This document shows, one piece after another, positions 45,077 to 53,420 of a stretch of 64,000 bases of DNA. Each line of letters begins with the position of its first letter. Within the stretch, counting starts at the first letter, position 1. Source of the DNA: Mycobacterium sp. EPa45 (GTDB taxonomy: Bacteria > Actinomycetota > Actinomycetes > Mycobacteriales > Mycobacteriaceae); assembly GCF_001021385.1 (NCBI RefSeq), contig NZ_CP011773.1, positions 5,456,001 to 5,520,000 on the forward strand. Direction: 5' to 3'. The notes under the pieces are model-generated. The model worked only from the letters and a program-made list of their open reading frames with translations, was not told where the DNA came from and made no database searches. A program made the translations under genes and the position numbers.

Positions 45077-46956
45077 GCGTGGCGTGTCGGCGGTGCGGTG
45101 CGGAGGTTCCCGTCGGGGTGTTCTGCGGGTCGTGTGGTGTGAATCTGAATTCGCAGCCCGGCGATGGCCCACAATGGTTGCGCCCGCGGACTTTCGGCGC
45201 CGCGCCCGACGAGCACGTGCTGCGCCCGGCGATTGCCAGTTCGCTGTTCCCTCACCTGAGCCAGTTTTCGCGCACACCGTTCAACCTAGGGCTGATCCTC
45301 ATCGTGGTCGCGATGGCGATCGGCATCCAGTTGGGTCTGCCCGGTGCGTTGGTCACCGTCTCGGCACTCGGGCTGCCCCTACTCTTCGTGATCTATCGTC
45401 AGCAATCCGGTGTCTACCAAGACATCCCCCGCAGTACCTTGGTGATCACCGTCTCGCTGGGTATCGCGCTCGGCCTAGGCTGGGTGTTGCTTACCGGCGA
45501 TCTGGTGATCCGAGAAACGGGCGCACCGTTCGACGCCGGTATCGCCGGCCACCGGGTATTGCGCGAGGGCCTCGGTGTCGCCGAGGGCGGAGCCCTGCTG
45601 ATGATGATCCCCGCAGCAGTGGTCCGGCTGATCAGACCGGGCACCCGAACATCGCTGAATGGTTTCGTGATCGGCGTGCTGTCAGCGCTGAGCTTCACCG
45701 CCGCGGCAACCTTCACCCGATTGGCGCCCCAATTCGCCGCGGCGACGGTGGCCAAGAATCGTCCCGTGGAGTGGCTGCTCGTCGAAGCCGGCATCCGTGG
45801 CCTGACCATACCGCTGACCGCCGCGTGCGCAGGCGGATTACTCGGTGCCGCACTGTGGTTCCGACGCCCGGCCGGTCGCGCCACTCTGCGCCGCTCGATG
45901 GTGAACACCGCTTTGGTGGTGTTTGGAATAGCGGTGCTCGGTGTCTACGCCATCGTCGGCATCACCGATGTTGCGGGGCTACGGCAGGAGGTCATGCTGG
46001 CCTGGCATGTCGCGATGGCTCTGGTGGCACTGCTGGCACTGCGAATGGGCTTGCAGCTCGCACTGCTGCATGAGGAACCGGACCCGACGCCCGCTGCCCC
46101 GCAGCTGTGCCTGCATTGCCGAAATGTGGTCCCCGAGATGACGTTTTGCCCGGCATGCGGTGGGGCGACGCGCGCATCGTCGACGAAGTCACGGGCCGAG
46201 CGCCGCCAAGTCGTCCCGCAAGCGTCATCGGATACCGAGTCCGCCGGGTGGCCCGGCTACGCGGTAGCGGCGCAAACATATTCGGCGCCACCGTTGTCGC
46301 GCGCGACCGGCATCCGCGTGCTGAGCATGTGGACGGGGGTGATCATCGCGGTGACGACGCCGCTCATCGCGTTCTCGGCCGGCATCTCCGAACCGGCGGT
46401 CGTCTACAACTGTCCACCCGATTGCGGTCGACCACCCAGCGGCACACCAGTGGCGGCGCTGCCCCGGTTCACCGCTGCCGACCGCGCCTTCTCGGTGTCC
46501 TACCCCGCTCCGGGGTCGGCCTACGAGATCGCCTTCGAGGGAGCCGGGGTCGAGGCGCGTTACACCGGCGGCGACGGCGGCACATTGAAGCTGTGGGGCC
46601 AGTCCGCCGGCGGGAAATCAGCCAAAGACGTGGCCGAGGCATTCCTGGCCGAGCGATACCCGGATGCCCGCACCGCTTATCAAATCCCGAACGCGATGGT
46701 CGGCTACCAGCCCGGCTATGGCGAAGTCGCCGACATCTGGCCTCAGGACGGCGACGCCACCTACCGACATCTGCGCGTCGTCATCCTGGTCGCAGTCAAG
46801 CACGACCTCGCGCTGATCGCGGGGGCGATCGGGCCTTACCGTGAGTTCAGCCCCACGTTCGGTCCCGGTCGTCCGTCCGGCACGAACCTGGAACTCGCGA
46901 TGGACTTGGACAAGTACGTCAACAGCTTTGCCTGGCAAGGTGATCCGCCGCGGTGA
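45067..46956 (+). CDS. Multi-pass membrane protein with two zinc ribbons
   Basis: A 629-residue protein: an N-terminal zinc ribbon (CRRCGAEVPVGVFCGSCG, residues 6-23), about eight membrane helices (75-345), a second ribbon (CLHCRNVVPEMTFCPACGG, about 357-375), another helix (about 418-440) and an extracytoplasmic C-terminal domain (about 455-629; FTAADRAFSVSYPAPGSAY). The layout recalls PrsW-like membrane proteins but I see no EE active-site motif, so I assign no function. The ATG overlaps the S53 peptidase stop. The convergent small secreted gene ends 18 bases downstream. Confidence 0.7.
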   Translation: MQLSVACRRCGAEVPVGVFCGSCGVNLNSQPGDGPQWLRPRTFGAAPDEHVLRPAIASSLFPHLSQFSRTPFNLGLILIVVAMAIGIQLGLPGALVTVSALGLPLLFVIYRQQSGVYQDIPRSTLVITVSLGIALGLGWVLLTGDLVIRETGAPFDAGIAGHRVLREGLGVAEGGALLMMIPAAVVRLIRPGTRTSLNGFVIGVLSALSFTAAATFTRLAPQFAAATVAKNRPVEWLLVEAGIRGLTIPLTAACAGGLLGAALWFRRPAGRATLRRSMVNTALVVFGIAVLGVYAIVGITDVAGLRQEVMLAWHVAMALVALLALRMGLQLALLHEEPDPTPAAPQLCLHCRNVVPEMTFCPACGGATRASSTKSRAERRQVVPQASSDTESAGWPGYAVAAQTYSAPPLSRATGIRVLSMWTGVIIAVTTPLIAFSAGISEPAVVYNCPPDCGRPPSGTPVAALPRFTAADRAFSVSYPAPGSAYEIAFEGAGVEARYTGGDGGTLKLWGQSAGGKSAKDVAEAFLAERYPDARTAYQIPNAMVGYQPGYGEVADIWPQDGDATYRHLRVVILVAVKHDLALIAGAIGPYREFSPTFGPGRPSGTNLELAMDLDKYVNSFAWQGDPPR

Positions 46957-46974
46957 TGGGCCGATCAGTGGCAC

Positions 46975-47298
46975 CTAGGACGACGGGCTGTTGTTGCTCG
47001 GCGGGCACGATAGGTCGACGTAGACCGTCTGGAACCGTCCGCCGGGCGACGGGCCCGACACCGTTGGATGGATCCCCGTCACCTGGCACGCCGACTTCTC
47101 GCGCTCGTCGAGGTAACCGGCGTCCTTGGCGATCCCGTTGAAAACCACGCCGTAGCCCCAAGCCTGCAACTGACTGACCGTGTCGCCGGCATACGGTCCG
47201 AAACTCGGGATATCGGCGTGCGCGGTATGGGATCCCAGCACAGCGACCGCGACACCGGGGCCGACCACACACACCTTGAGAATCGCCGCGATGACCAT
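46975..47298 (-). CDS. Small secreted protein, SCPSNN family
   Basis: A 107-residue exported protein: signal peptide (VVGPGVAVAVLGSHTAHA-D) and a globular part (LQAWGYGVVFNG, SACQVTGIHPTV, VYVDLSCPPSNN). It shares LQxxGYxV, SACxxxGI and VxxxLSCPxSNN with the lipoprotein at 42869, but lacks a lipobox, so it is free. Function unknown. The two paralogues flank the S53 peptidase/zinc-ribbon pair. A PHO-box-like repeat lies about 32 bases upstream of its start. Confidence 0.75.
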   Translation of the reverse strand: MVIAAILKVCVVGPGVAVAVLGSHTAHADIPSFGPYAGDTVSQLQAWGYGVVFNGIAKDAGYLDEREKSACQVTGIHPTVSGPSPGGRFQTVYVDLSCPPSNNSPSS

Positions 47299-47329
47299 CG
47301 TTAGCCCCCTTAACGAAAACCGAACGTAA

Positions 47330-47347
47330 GGTGAACTACAGGTTAAC
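47330..47347 (-). promoter_or_regulatory. PHO-box-like direct repeat
   Basis: Read towards the gene at 46975 this is GTTAACC-TGTA-GTTCACC: two seven-base direct repeats with a four-base spacer, the form known for phosphate-response regulators (PhoP of Streptomyces, RegX3 of mycobacteria). A weaker third unit follows. The site is 32-49 bases upstream of the start. Confidence 0.5.
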
Positions 47348-47406
47348 TACAGGGACCTCGCAGGTGGCCTGTTTGACGAAAGACGCGTTCGTTCATGCCG
47401 CGGGCG

Positions 47407-48083
47407 TCAGCGGCCGAGAACTCCCGTCAGCAGCAGGACCGCGCCGATGACAACCAGCGCGACCGCACTGATCTCGGCTTGGCGCCGCTGTATCCAAGCC
47501 CGTAACCGCTCCAGTGATCGGTCGAACCGCTTGGCCGCAACGACATGAGCCAGTACCGGCAGCAGTGTTCCCGCACCCGCCACCACGACGAAGTACCCGA
47601 CGGCGACACCCTGTCCGACCGGCCCCAGCGTAGCGGCATCGATCGCCAAACCCGCTGCGGCACAAGCCACAATGATTTTCGGGTTGAGAATCCCGAACAT
47701 CAGCCCGATCGACGCGGTGCGGGCCGGGGACCACTTGCCGATGCATCGAGCCAGTGCGCCGATCGGGCTGCCTTCTTCCGCCGTACCCACAACCACACGC
47801 CGGTGACGATCAGCGCGGCGCCACCGAAGAGCCGTAGCCGCAACTGCCAGACCGACGACGTGTCGGCCGAGCCACCCAAGAGTCTGGGCACGTTGAGGAA
47901 CAGCACCGTGAGCACCGTCAGCCCCGCCACCCACCCGGCGGCGAACGCCAGCCCCGCCGCGCGGGGTCGTGTCGAATAAAGCACCAGCAACAGGGCAGGC
48001 AGTATCGAGATCGGTGACAGTGCCACCACCAACGCCAGTGGAATCAGCTCGGCGGACACAGCCGCCCAGTCGCTCGACACCAA
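47407..48083 (-). pseudogene. GAP/LysE-type membrane transporter with one-base frameshift
   Basis: The N-terminal half (from the ATG at 48083, SAELIPLALVVALSPISILPALLLVLYSTRPRAAGLAF read in two parts) and the C-terminal half (SPIGALARCIGKWSPA, LMFGILNPKIIVACAAAG, to 47407) are the two parts of a GAP-family exporter, the group that includes the mycobacterial GPL addressing proteins. They lie in different frames. Adding one G at the GG read on the minus strand (47771-47772) joins RRKK to GSPIGALAR. It is either a real inactivating deletion or a sequencing error. About six membrane helices are present in the joined product. Confidence 0.7.
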
Positions 48084-48162
48084 CCACCTCCGCTCAGCAG
48101 CGCCAAGTTACGCAGTCCGGTCCGCCGGCGCCATCCTTGCGCGCAACAAGATTGGAGTGCTG

Positions 48163-49482
48163 TCAGTCCTCGGCGGCGGTGTCCGGCCGCGGACGCGGCT
48201 CACTCAGCGGTCGCTGGTCTCCGAGTAGGGGACGCCGCAGCGGCTGATGCCCGTGCACACCTTCGGCATACGCGGTTTCGGCATGCTGGGTGAAGTCCAC
48301 TCCTGCGGTCTCGTCTTCGGGGCTGACGCGGAAGCCGACAGTTCGGTCGATCAGCTTGGCCAGGATGAACGACATGATGAACGCGTAGGCCGCCACTGCG
48401 ACCATCGCGACCGCCTGCTTGCCCAACTGGGCCATGCCGCCGCCGTAGAACAACCCCTGTGGTCCGCCCGTCATCACCGCCGTGGCCAAGAAGCCGATCA
48501 GCAGCACGCCGACCACGCCACCGACGAAGTGCACGCCGACCACGTCCAGCGAGTCGTCGTAGCCGAACCGGAATTTGAGCCCGATCGCGAACGAACACAC
48601 GACGCCCGCCGCCACCCCGACGATCGCGGCGCCGAGGGTGTTGACTGTCCCGCACGAGGGCGTGATCGCCACCAGGCCGGCGACCACACCGGAGGCCGCG
48701 CCGAACGTCGTCGGGCGCCCGTCGCGGATCTGCTCGACCGACAACCACCCGAGCATGCCCAGGCAGCCGGCCACCAGTGTGTTGAGGAAGATCGCCGCCG
48801 CCGTGCCGTTGGCGGCCAGCGCGGATCCGGCGTTGAAGCCGAACCAGCCGAACCACAGCAGCCCGACCCCGAGGAGGACGAAGGGCAGGTTGTGCGGACG
48901 CATCGCGTCCACCTTGAATCCGATACGCGGCCCCAGCACCAGCGCGAGCGCCAGCGCCGAGGAACCGGAGACGATCTCGACGACCAGTCCGCCGGCATAG
49001 TCGAGCACCCCGAGTTTGAACAACCAGCCGCCGGGAGCCCAAACCCAGTGGGCTACAACGGCATACACCACGATCGACCACACCGGCACGAAAATCATCC
49101 AGGCGGCGAACTTGGCGCGGTCGGCGATCGCGCCGCTGATGAGGGCGGCGGTGATGATCGCGAAGCTCAGCTGGAAAGTGGAGAAGAGCAGTTCGGGTAC
49201 CGAGCCGTGGACGGTACCCGGGCCGATGCCGGCCATCCCGATGTGCGACAGATCGCCGATCACCCCACCCAGGCTGGTTCCGGAGAACGCCAGCGTGTAG
49301 CCGAACAGCAACCAGGCCACCGTGACCAGCGGGATCGCGATGAAACTCATCATGATCATGTTGAGCACGCCGGTGGTGCGGACCATGCCGCCGTAGAAGA
49401 TCGCCAATCCGGGCGTCATCAACAAGACGAGCGCTGTACTGGCCAGCAGCCACGCGGTAGCGGCGGGATCGATCGCTTGCAA
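48163..49482 (-). CDS. amt: Ammonium transporter (Amt family)
   Basis: A 439-residue membrane channel with about 11 helices: GLAIFYGGMVRTTGVLNMIMMSF near the start, WVWAPGGWL, GSSALALALVLGPR, the pore histidine regions MRPHNLPFVLLG and VGVHFVGGVVG, and FNAGSALAANG. Amt conducts ammonia from ammonium and is normally controlled by nitrogen supply. No glnK gene follows. The start is a TTG preceded by a strong GAAGGAG site. Three GAAAC boxes upstream point to GlnR control. The cytoplasmic tail (about 400-439) is arginine- and proline-rich. Confidence 0.92.
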   Translation of the reverse strand: MQAIDPAATAWLLASTALVLLMTPGLAIFYGGMVRTTGVLNMIMMSFIAIPLVTVAWLLFGYTLAFSGTSLGGVIGDLSHIGMAGIGPGTVHGSVPELLFSTFQLSFAIITAALISGAIADRAKFAAWMIFVPVWSIVVYAVVAHWVWAPGGWLFKLGVLDYAGGLVVEIVSGSSALALALVLGPRIGFKVDAMRPHNLPFVLLGVGLLWFGWFGFNAGSALAANGTAAAIFLNTLVAGCLGMLGWLSVEQIRDGRPTTFGAASGVVAGLVAITPSCGTVNTLGAAIVGVAAGVVCSFAIGLKFRFGYDDSLDVVGVHFVGGVVGVLLIGFLATAVMTGGPQGLFYGGGMAQLGKQAVAMVAVAAYAFIMSFILAKLIDRTVGFRVSPEDETAGVDFTQHAETAYAEGVHGHQPLRRPLLGDQRPLSEPRPRPDTAAED

Positions 49483-49524
49483 GTCCGGCTCCTTCGACGG
49501 TCCCGACGAGAATGTCGGCGCGGT

Positions 49525-49562
49525 GTTTCGTAGGTGCGGCGATCATGTTTCAGGCGTGTTTC
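49525..49562 (-). promoter_or_regulatory. GlnR-like boxes before amt
   Basis: Read towards amt, GAAAC occurs at 49562-49558, 49551-49547 and 49529-49525; the first two are separated by exactly six bases and the third continues the 11-base phase after one missing unit. GlnR sites are gTnAC-n6-GAAAC repeats with this spacing. The site is 43-80 bases upstream of the start, suiting activation. Confidence 0.55.
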
Positions 49563-49576
49563 GCGACCCGTCGGCC

Positions 49577-50077
49577 TCACCACCCCATCGAACCGGGCAC
49601 CCCCTTGAACGGTCCGACCACTCGGCTGGTGATCCAGCCGCCGTAGAACCCGCCCGGCTGCGGTACCACCGTTTCGCCGTCGACGGTGCACCGGTCGACC
49701 AGGCTTGCCATCACGGCGATCGCTCCGGCGATCTCAGCGAACGCCGGTGTCGGCGACGGGTAGGTCCATGCCGCTCTGGACGCGACCGACGCGCCGGCCA
49801 CGAGATCGTAGTAGCGCGCCTGCCCCTTCCATTCGCACATCGACGCTCCCGGCGCATCACGCAGCACACCCGCCTCGAACGCCGCCCGGGGCAGGTAATA
49901 CGTCGGCGGGTGGCTGGTCTCGAGCACTCGCCAGCTTCGCGTCGTGGAGGCGATCACGCGACCACCGAGTTCGATGGTGATCGCTCCGGCGAAGGGCTCG
50001 AGGCGCGGTGGACGCGGGTAGTCCCACACCGACTCCTGGCCCGGGCCGGCTTGCTCTGGTGTTGGCCACGTACTCAT
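49577..50077 (-). CDS. DUF427 domain protein
   Basis: A 166-residue soluble protein: YPRPPRLEPFAGAITIELGG, STTRSWRVLETSHPPTYYLP, CEWKGQARYYDL and WTYPSPTPAFAEIAGAIAV are the typical DUF427 strings. No enzymatic role is known. Here it stands alone; in the gene at 224 a similar domain is fused to a thioesterase. It lies 94 bases upstream of amt on the same strand, and 17 bases separate it from the divergent DUF1232 gene. Confidence 0.85.
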   Translation of the reverse strand: MSTWPTPEQAGPGQESVWDYPRPPRLEPFAGAITIELGGRVIASTTRSWRVLETSHPPTYYLPRAAFEAGVLRDAPGASMCEWKGQARYYDLVAGASVASRAAWTYPSPTPAFAEIAGAIAVMASLVDRCTVDGETVVPQPGGFYGGWITSRVVGPFKGVPGSMGW

Positions 50078-50094
50078 GCCCCGACGATACGAAG

Positions 50095-50520
50095 ATGGAC
50101 GGTGTGTTCAGCGATTGGTGGTTGATTCTCGTCTCGCTCGCCGCCACGCTGGTCCTCGTCTGGCTGGCCCTGGCCATCACGTTATGGCTGATCAAACCCG
50201 ACGATGTCGGCGTCGCAGACCTCTTGCGCCTGCTGCCCGACACGCTGCGCCTGCTCAAACGCCTGGCCGCCGACTCGCAGCTGCCGCGACGGATTCGCAT
50301 TGCGCTGGCCCTGCTGCTCGCCTTCCTCGCCTCCCCGATCGACCTGATTCCCGACTTCGTCCCGGTGCTCGGCTACGCCGACGACGTCATCATCACCGCG
50401 GTGGTGCTGCGCTGGGTCACCCGTACCGCCGGTCCACAGGCGCTGACCGAGCACTGGCCGGGAACAGCGGACGGACTTGCCGCGCTGCGCCGGCTCTGCC
50501 GACTGCCCGAAGCGCTATGA
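50095..50520 (+). CDS. YkvA-type DUF1232 membrane protein
   Basis: The 141-residue protein has an N-terminal membrane helix (about 6-28) and a second hydrophobic region carrying the DUF1232 signature SPIDLIPDFVPVLGYADDVIITAVVLRW (read as SPIDLIPDFVPVLGY then ADDVII). Function unknown; likely membrane-associated. The ATG at 50095 follows GATACGAAG; frames from 50008 are antisense to the DUF427 gene. It reads towards the molybdenum hydroxylase large-subunit gene. Confidence 0.8.
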   Translation: MDGVFSDWWLILVSLAATLVLVWLALAITLWLIKPDDVGVADLLRLLPDTLRLLKRLAADSQLPRRIRIALALLLAFLASPIDLIPDFVPVLGYADDVIITAVVLRWVTRTAGPQALTEHWPGTADGLAALRRLCRLPEAL

Positions 50521-50561
50521 CGAACCCTTGGTGACGGCGCTCACAGGCTTCGGTACGCTCT

Positions 50562-50579
50562 GCTGAGCGACTGCTTAGC
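50562..50579. promoter_or_regulatory. GCTGAGC-N4-GCTTAGC element before the large-subunit gene
   Basis: Near-palindromic site GCTGAGC-GACT-GCTTAGC, 43 bases before the large-subunit start. The same pattern (GCTNAGC-N4-GCTNAGC) stands before the other two subunit genes at 54312, on the far side of the locus. Confidence 0.55.
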
Positions 50580-50622
50580 CCGTCGCGAGACCGCTCGTCG
50601 ACAACGCATTGGAGCGAACGCC

Positions 50623-52941
50623 ATGGCCGCACCTGTCACCCGTTACGCGGGAACGCGCGTCCCTCGGGTCGAGGACACTCGCTTGCTCACCGGACACGGG
50701 ACCTACGTCGATGACATCGTCCGGCCGGGCATGTTGCACGCCTGCTTCGTCCGCAGCCCGTTCGCCCACGCCCGGATCAACAGCATCGACGCCTCCGCGG
50801 CGCTGGCGCTGCCCGGCGTGCATGCGGTGCTGACCGCCGCCGACTTGAACAATGACGTCCACGAGGCTTGGCACGCGGTGGCGGGCAAGGACGTCCCGGA
50901 CACCCCGCGCCCGCCGCTGGCCGAGGGTGAGGTGAAGTTCGTCGGCGATCCCGTTGCGATCGTCATCGCCGAGAACCGCTACCTGGCCGAGGACGCCCTC
51001 GAGCTGGTCGACGTCGAGTACGACCCGCTGCCCGCGATCGCCGACTTCACCCAGGCAGTCGGTCACGCGGCCGTGGTCCATGAGGCCTACCCCGACAACG
51101 TCGCCGGCGGACTCGCCGGGGCACCACCGGACGAGGAGGCGTTCGCCGCGGCTGACTTTGTCGCCGACGAGCAGATCTATCAGCAGACCCACGTGCCGGT
51201 GCCGATCGAAACCCGCGGTCTGGTCGTCGAGTGGGTGGCCGCCACCGGAGAACTCACCCTGTGGGCGTCCACCCAGACCCCGCACGAATTGCGTGCATTC
51301 GCCGCGCGTCTGCTCGGTATCCCGGCCCAGGGCGTGCGCGTCATCACCCGCGACACCGGCGGTGGCTTCGGCCAGAAGGTCGTCCCGATGCGCGAGGACA
51401 TGTGCATCATGCTGGCGGCCCGCAAGGTGCCCGCGCCGCTGAAGTGGATCGAGGACCGCCGCGAGAACCTGATGTCGGCCGGGCAGGCTCGCCACGTCGA
51501 CGGCCGCGCACGGATGGCGTTCGACGCCGACGGGGCCATCACCGCCGTCGCGATCGACTTCCTCCAGGACATCGGGGCCTACCCGACCCCTTATCCGGTG
51601 CTGACCACCGCCGCGATCGGAATGTTCTTCCCGGGCCCCTACCGAGTGCCCAAGTCGAGCTTCAACTACAAGACGGTCTTCACCAACACCAGCGGGCTGG
51701 CCGCCTACCGCGGACCCTGGCAGTACGAAACCCTGACGCGGGAAATACTTCTCGACATCGCAGCCCGCAAGATGGGCATCGATCCGGTGGAACTGCGCCG
51801 CAAGAACCTGCTGCGCCGAGACGAGATGCCGTTCTTCAACCCCAATGGCATGCCGTATGACCACGTCGCGCCGATGGAGACCTTCGAGCAAGCGGTCAAA
51901 ATCCTTGACCACGAAGGGTTCCGCAAAGAGCAGGCCGAAGCGCTGGCCCAGGGCCGCTACCTCGGCCTCGGGTTCTCGGCCTACATCGAGCCGACGGGTG
52001 CGGCGACCGGACACCTGGCCACCGAGGGCTGCACCATCCGGATGGAGCCCACCGGCAAGATCAATGTCTATGTCAACGGCGGCTCGAGCGGCAACAGCAT
52101 CGAGACCACGGTCGTGCAACTGACCGCCGACGCACTGGGCGCCGACATCGCCGACGTGTCAACGATTCAGGGTGACACCGCGGTGACCCCCTACGGCGCA
52201 GGCACGCAGGGCAGCCGCAGCGGCCCGATGACCGCCGGGGCGGTCAATGAGGCCGGCACGATCCTGCGCCAGCAGCTGGTGGCGATGGCCGCCCACGTGC
52301 TCGGTGTCGATGAGTCGGACATCGAACTGGCCCACTCTCGGGCCACGTCACGCGAAGACTCCTCTAAGAGCGTCACTTTCGCCGATCTGGCCTACCGCTC
52401 CTACTACGAACCGCAGACTCTGGCGCCGGGGATGGCGGCGACACTCGAGGCGACCGCCCGGTTCACCTCGCAGACGATGATCCACTGGGCCAACGCAACT
52501 CACGCGTGCACCTGCGAGGTGGACATCACCACCGGCCGCGTCACGCTGACGCGCTACATCGTCAGCGAAGACGTCGGCCCGATGATCAATCCCACCATCG
52601 TCGAGGGGCAGATCGCCGGCGGGACCGTGCAGGGTATCGGTGGCGCACTCTTGGAGAACCTGGTGTACGACGATGAAGGAAACCCGTTGTCCACCACGTT
52701 CGTCGACTACCTGCTGCCCACCGCAACCGAGGTGCCGCCGATCGAGTACGGGCACGTCGAGGTGCCCAGCCCCGGGGTCGGCGGCTACAAGGGATGTGGT
52801 GAGGGCGGCGCCATCGGCTCCACCCCTGCGGTCATCAACGCGATCAACGACGCCCTGGCCCCGCTCGGGGTGACGGTCACAAAGCTGCCGGCAACACCCG
52901 CGCAGATCGTGGCCCTGATCGAGGCGGCCGCGGCCGGTTAG
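50623..52941 (+). CDS. Xanthine dehydrogenase-family molybdopterin-binding large subunit
   Basis: A 772-residue molybdenum subunit: an N-terminal a/b hammerhead (about 1-125; RVEDTRLLTGHGTYVDDI) and two molybdopterin domains with DTGGGFGQK, GSRSGPMTAG and the catalytic glutamate in YKGCGEGGAIG. The active-site loop reads AYRGPWQ; true CO dehydrogenases have AYxCSFR and form II AYRGAGR, so the substrate is unknown and CO is unlikely. It hydroxylates an aldehyde, aromatic or heterocyclic substrate with water as oxygen source (family knowledge). Its partner genes are on the opposite strand, converging three bases away. Confidence 0.87.
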   Translation: MAAPVTRYAGTRVPRVEDTRLLTGHGTYVDDIVRPGMLHACFVRSPFAHARINSIDASAALALPGVHAVLTAADLNNDVHEAWHAVAGKDVPDTPRPPLAEGEVKFVGDPVAIVIAENRYLAEDALELVDVEYDPLPAIADFTQAVGHAAVVHEAYPDNVAGGLAGAPPDEEAFAAADFVADEQIYQQTHVPVPIETRGLVVEWVAATGELTLWASTQTPHELRAFAARLLGIPAQGVRVITRDTGGGFGQKVVPMREDMCIMLAARKVPAPLKWIEDRRENLMSAGQARHVDGRARMAFDADGAITAVAIDFLQDIGAYPTPYPVLTTAAIGMFFPGPYRVPKSSFNYKTVFTNTSGLAAYRGPWQYETLTREILLDIAARKMGIDPVELRRKNLLRRDEMPFFNPNGMPYDHVAPMETFEQAVKILDHEGFRKEQAEALAQGRYLGLGFSAYIEPTGAATGHLATEGCTIRMEPTGKINVYVNGGSSGNSIETTVVQLTADALGADIADVSTIQGDTAVTPYGAGTQGSRSGPMTAGAVNEAGTILRQQLVAMAAHVLGVDESDIELAHSRATSREDSSKSVTFADLAYRSYYEPQTLAPGMAATLEATARFTSQTMIHWANATHACTCEVDITTGRVTLTRYIVSEDVGPMINPTIVEGQIAGGTVQGIGGALLENLVYDDEGNPLSTTFVDYLLPTATEVPPIEYGHVEVPSPGVGGYKGCGEGGAIGSTPAVINAINDALAPLGVTVTKLPATPAQIVALIEAAAAG

Positions 52942-53420
52942 GTTGCGGCCGCGCCTCTTTCGGCGGCTTGGTGGACGGCATTGACGATGCCCTGATACCC
53001 CGTGCAGCGGCAGAAGTTGCCGGACAGACCCTCACGGATCTCTTCGTCGGTCGGATGCGGGTTGTCGCGCAGCAGCGCCGTGATCGACATGACGAAGCCC
53101 GGTGTGCAGAAACCACATTGCAGTCCGTGGCAGTCACGCAGCGCCGCCTGCACCGGCGACAGCTCGCCGTCGGCCGATGCCACACCCTCCACGGTCGAGA
53201 CCTCGGCGTCCTCGGCCTGCACGGCGAACACCAGGCAGGAACGCACTGCCGCCCCGTCGAGCAGTACCGTGCATGCGCCGCACGAGCCGTGCTCGCACCC
53301 CAGGTGCGTGCCGGTCAGGCCGCAGCGCTCGCGCAGGAAGTCGGCCAGCGTCAGCCGCGGCTCGACGGTCGCCTCAAAGGGGATTCCGTTGACCGACACC
53401 CGGATCGAACGATCATGCAT
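52938..53420 (-). CDS. 2Fe-2S small subunit of the molybdenum hydroxylase
   Basis: A 160-residue subunit: the plant-type cluster motif GCEHGSCGACTVLLDG with a distant RSC (about 40-62), then the second cluster CGFCTPGFVMS and NFCRCTGYQGI (about 100-140). These two centres pass electrons from the molybdenum site to the FAD subunit. The gene overlaps the FAD gene by eight bases and its end overlaps the convergent large-subunit gene by four bases. Confidence 0.92.
   Translation of the reverse strand: MHDRSIRVSVNGIPFEATVEPRLTLADFLRERCGLTGTHLGCEHGSCGACTVLLDGAAVRSCLVFAVQAEDAEVSTVEGVASADGELSPVQAALRDCHGLQCGFCTPGFVMSITALLRDNPHPTDEEIREGLSGNFCRCTGYQGIVNAVHQAAERGAAAT

Noticed and set aside
45067..46956. 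PrsW-type membrane protease assignment
   Set aside because: The general layout is similar, but the EE active-site motif is not seen, so the function is left open.
48200..49546. 448-aa minus-strand frame and 428-aa plus-strand frame over amt
   Set aside because: Both are shadows of the ammonium transporter, whose helices and pore motifs are unmistakable.
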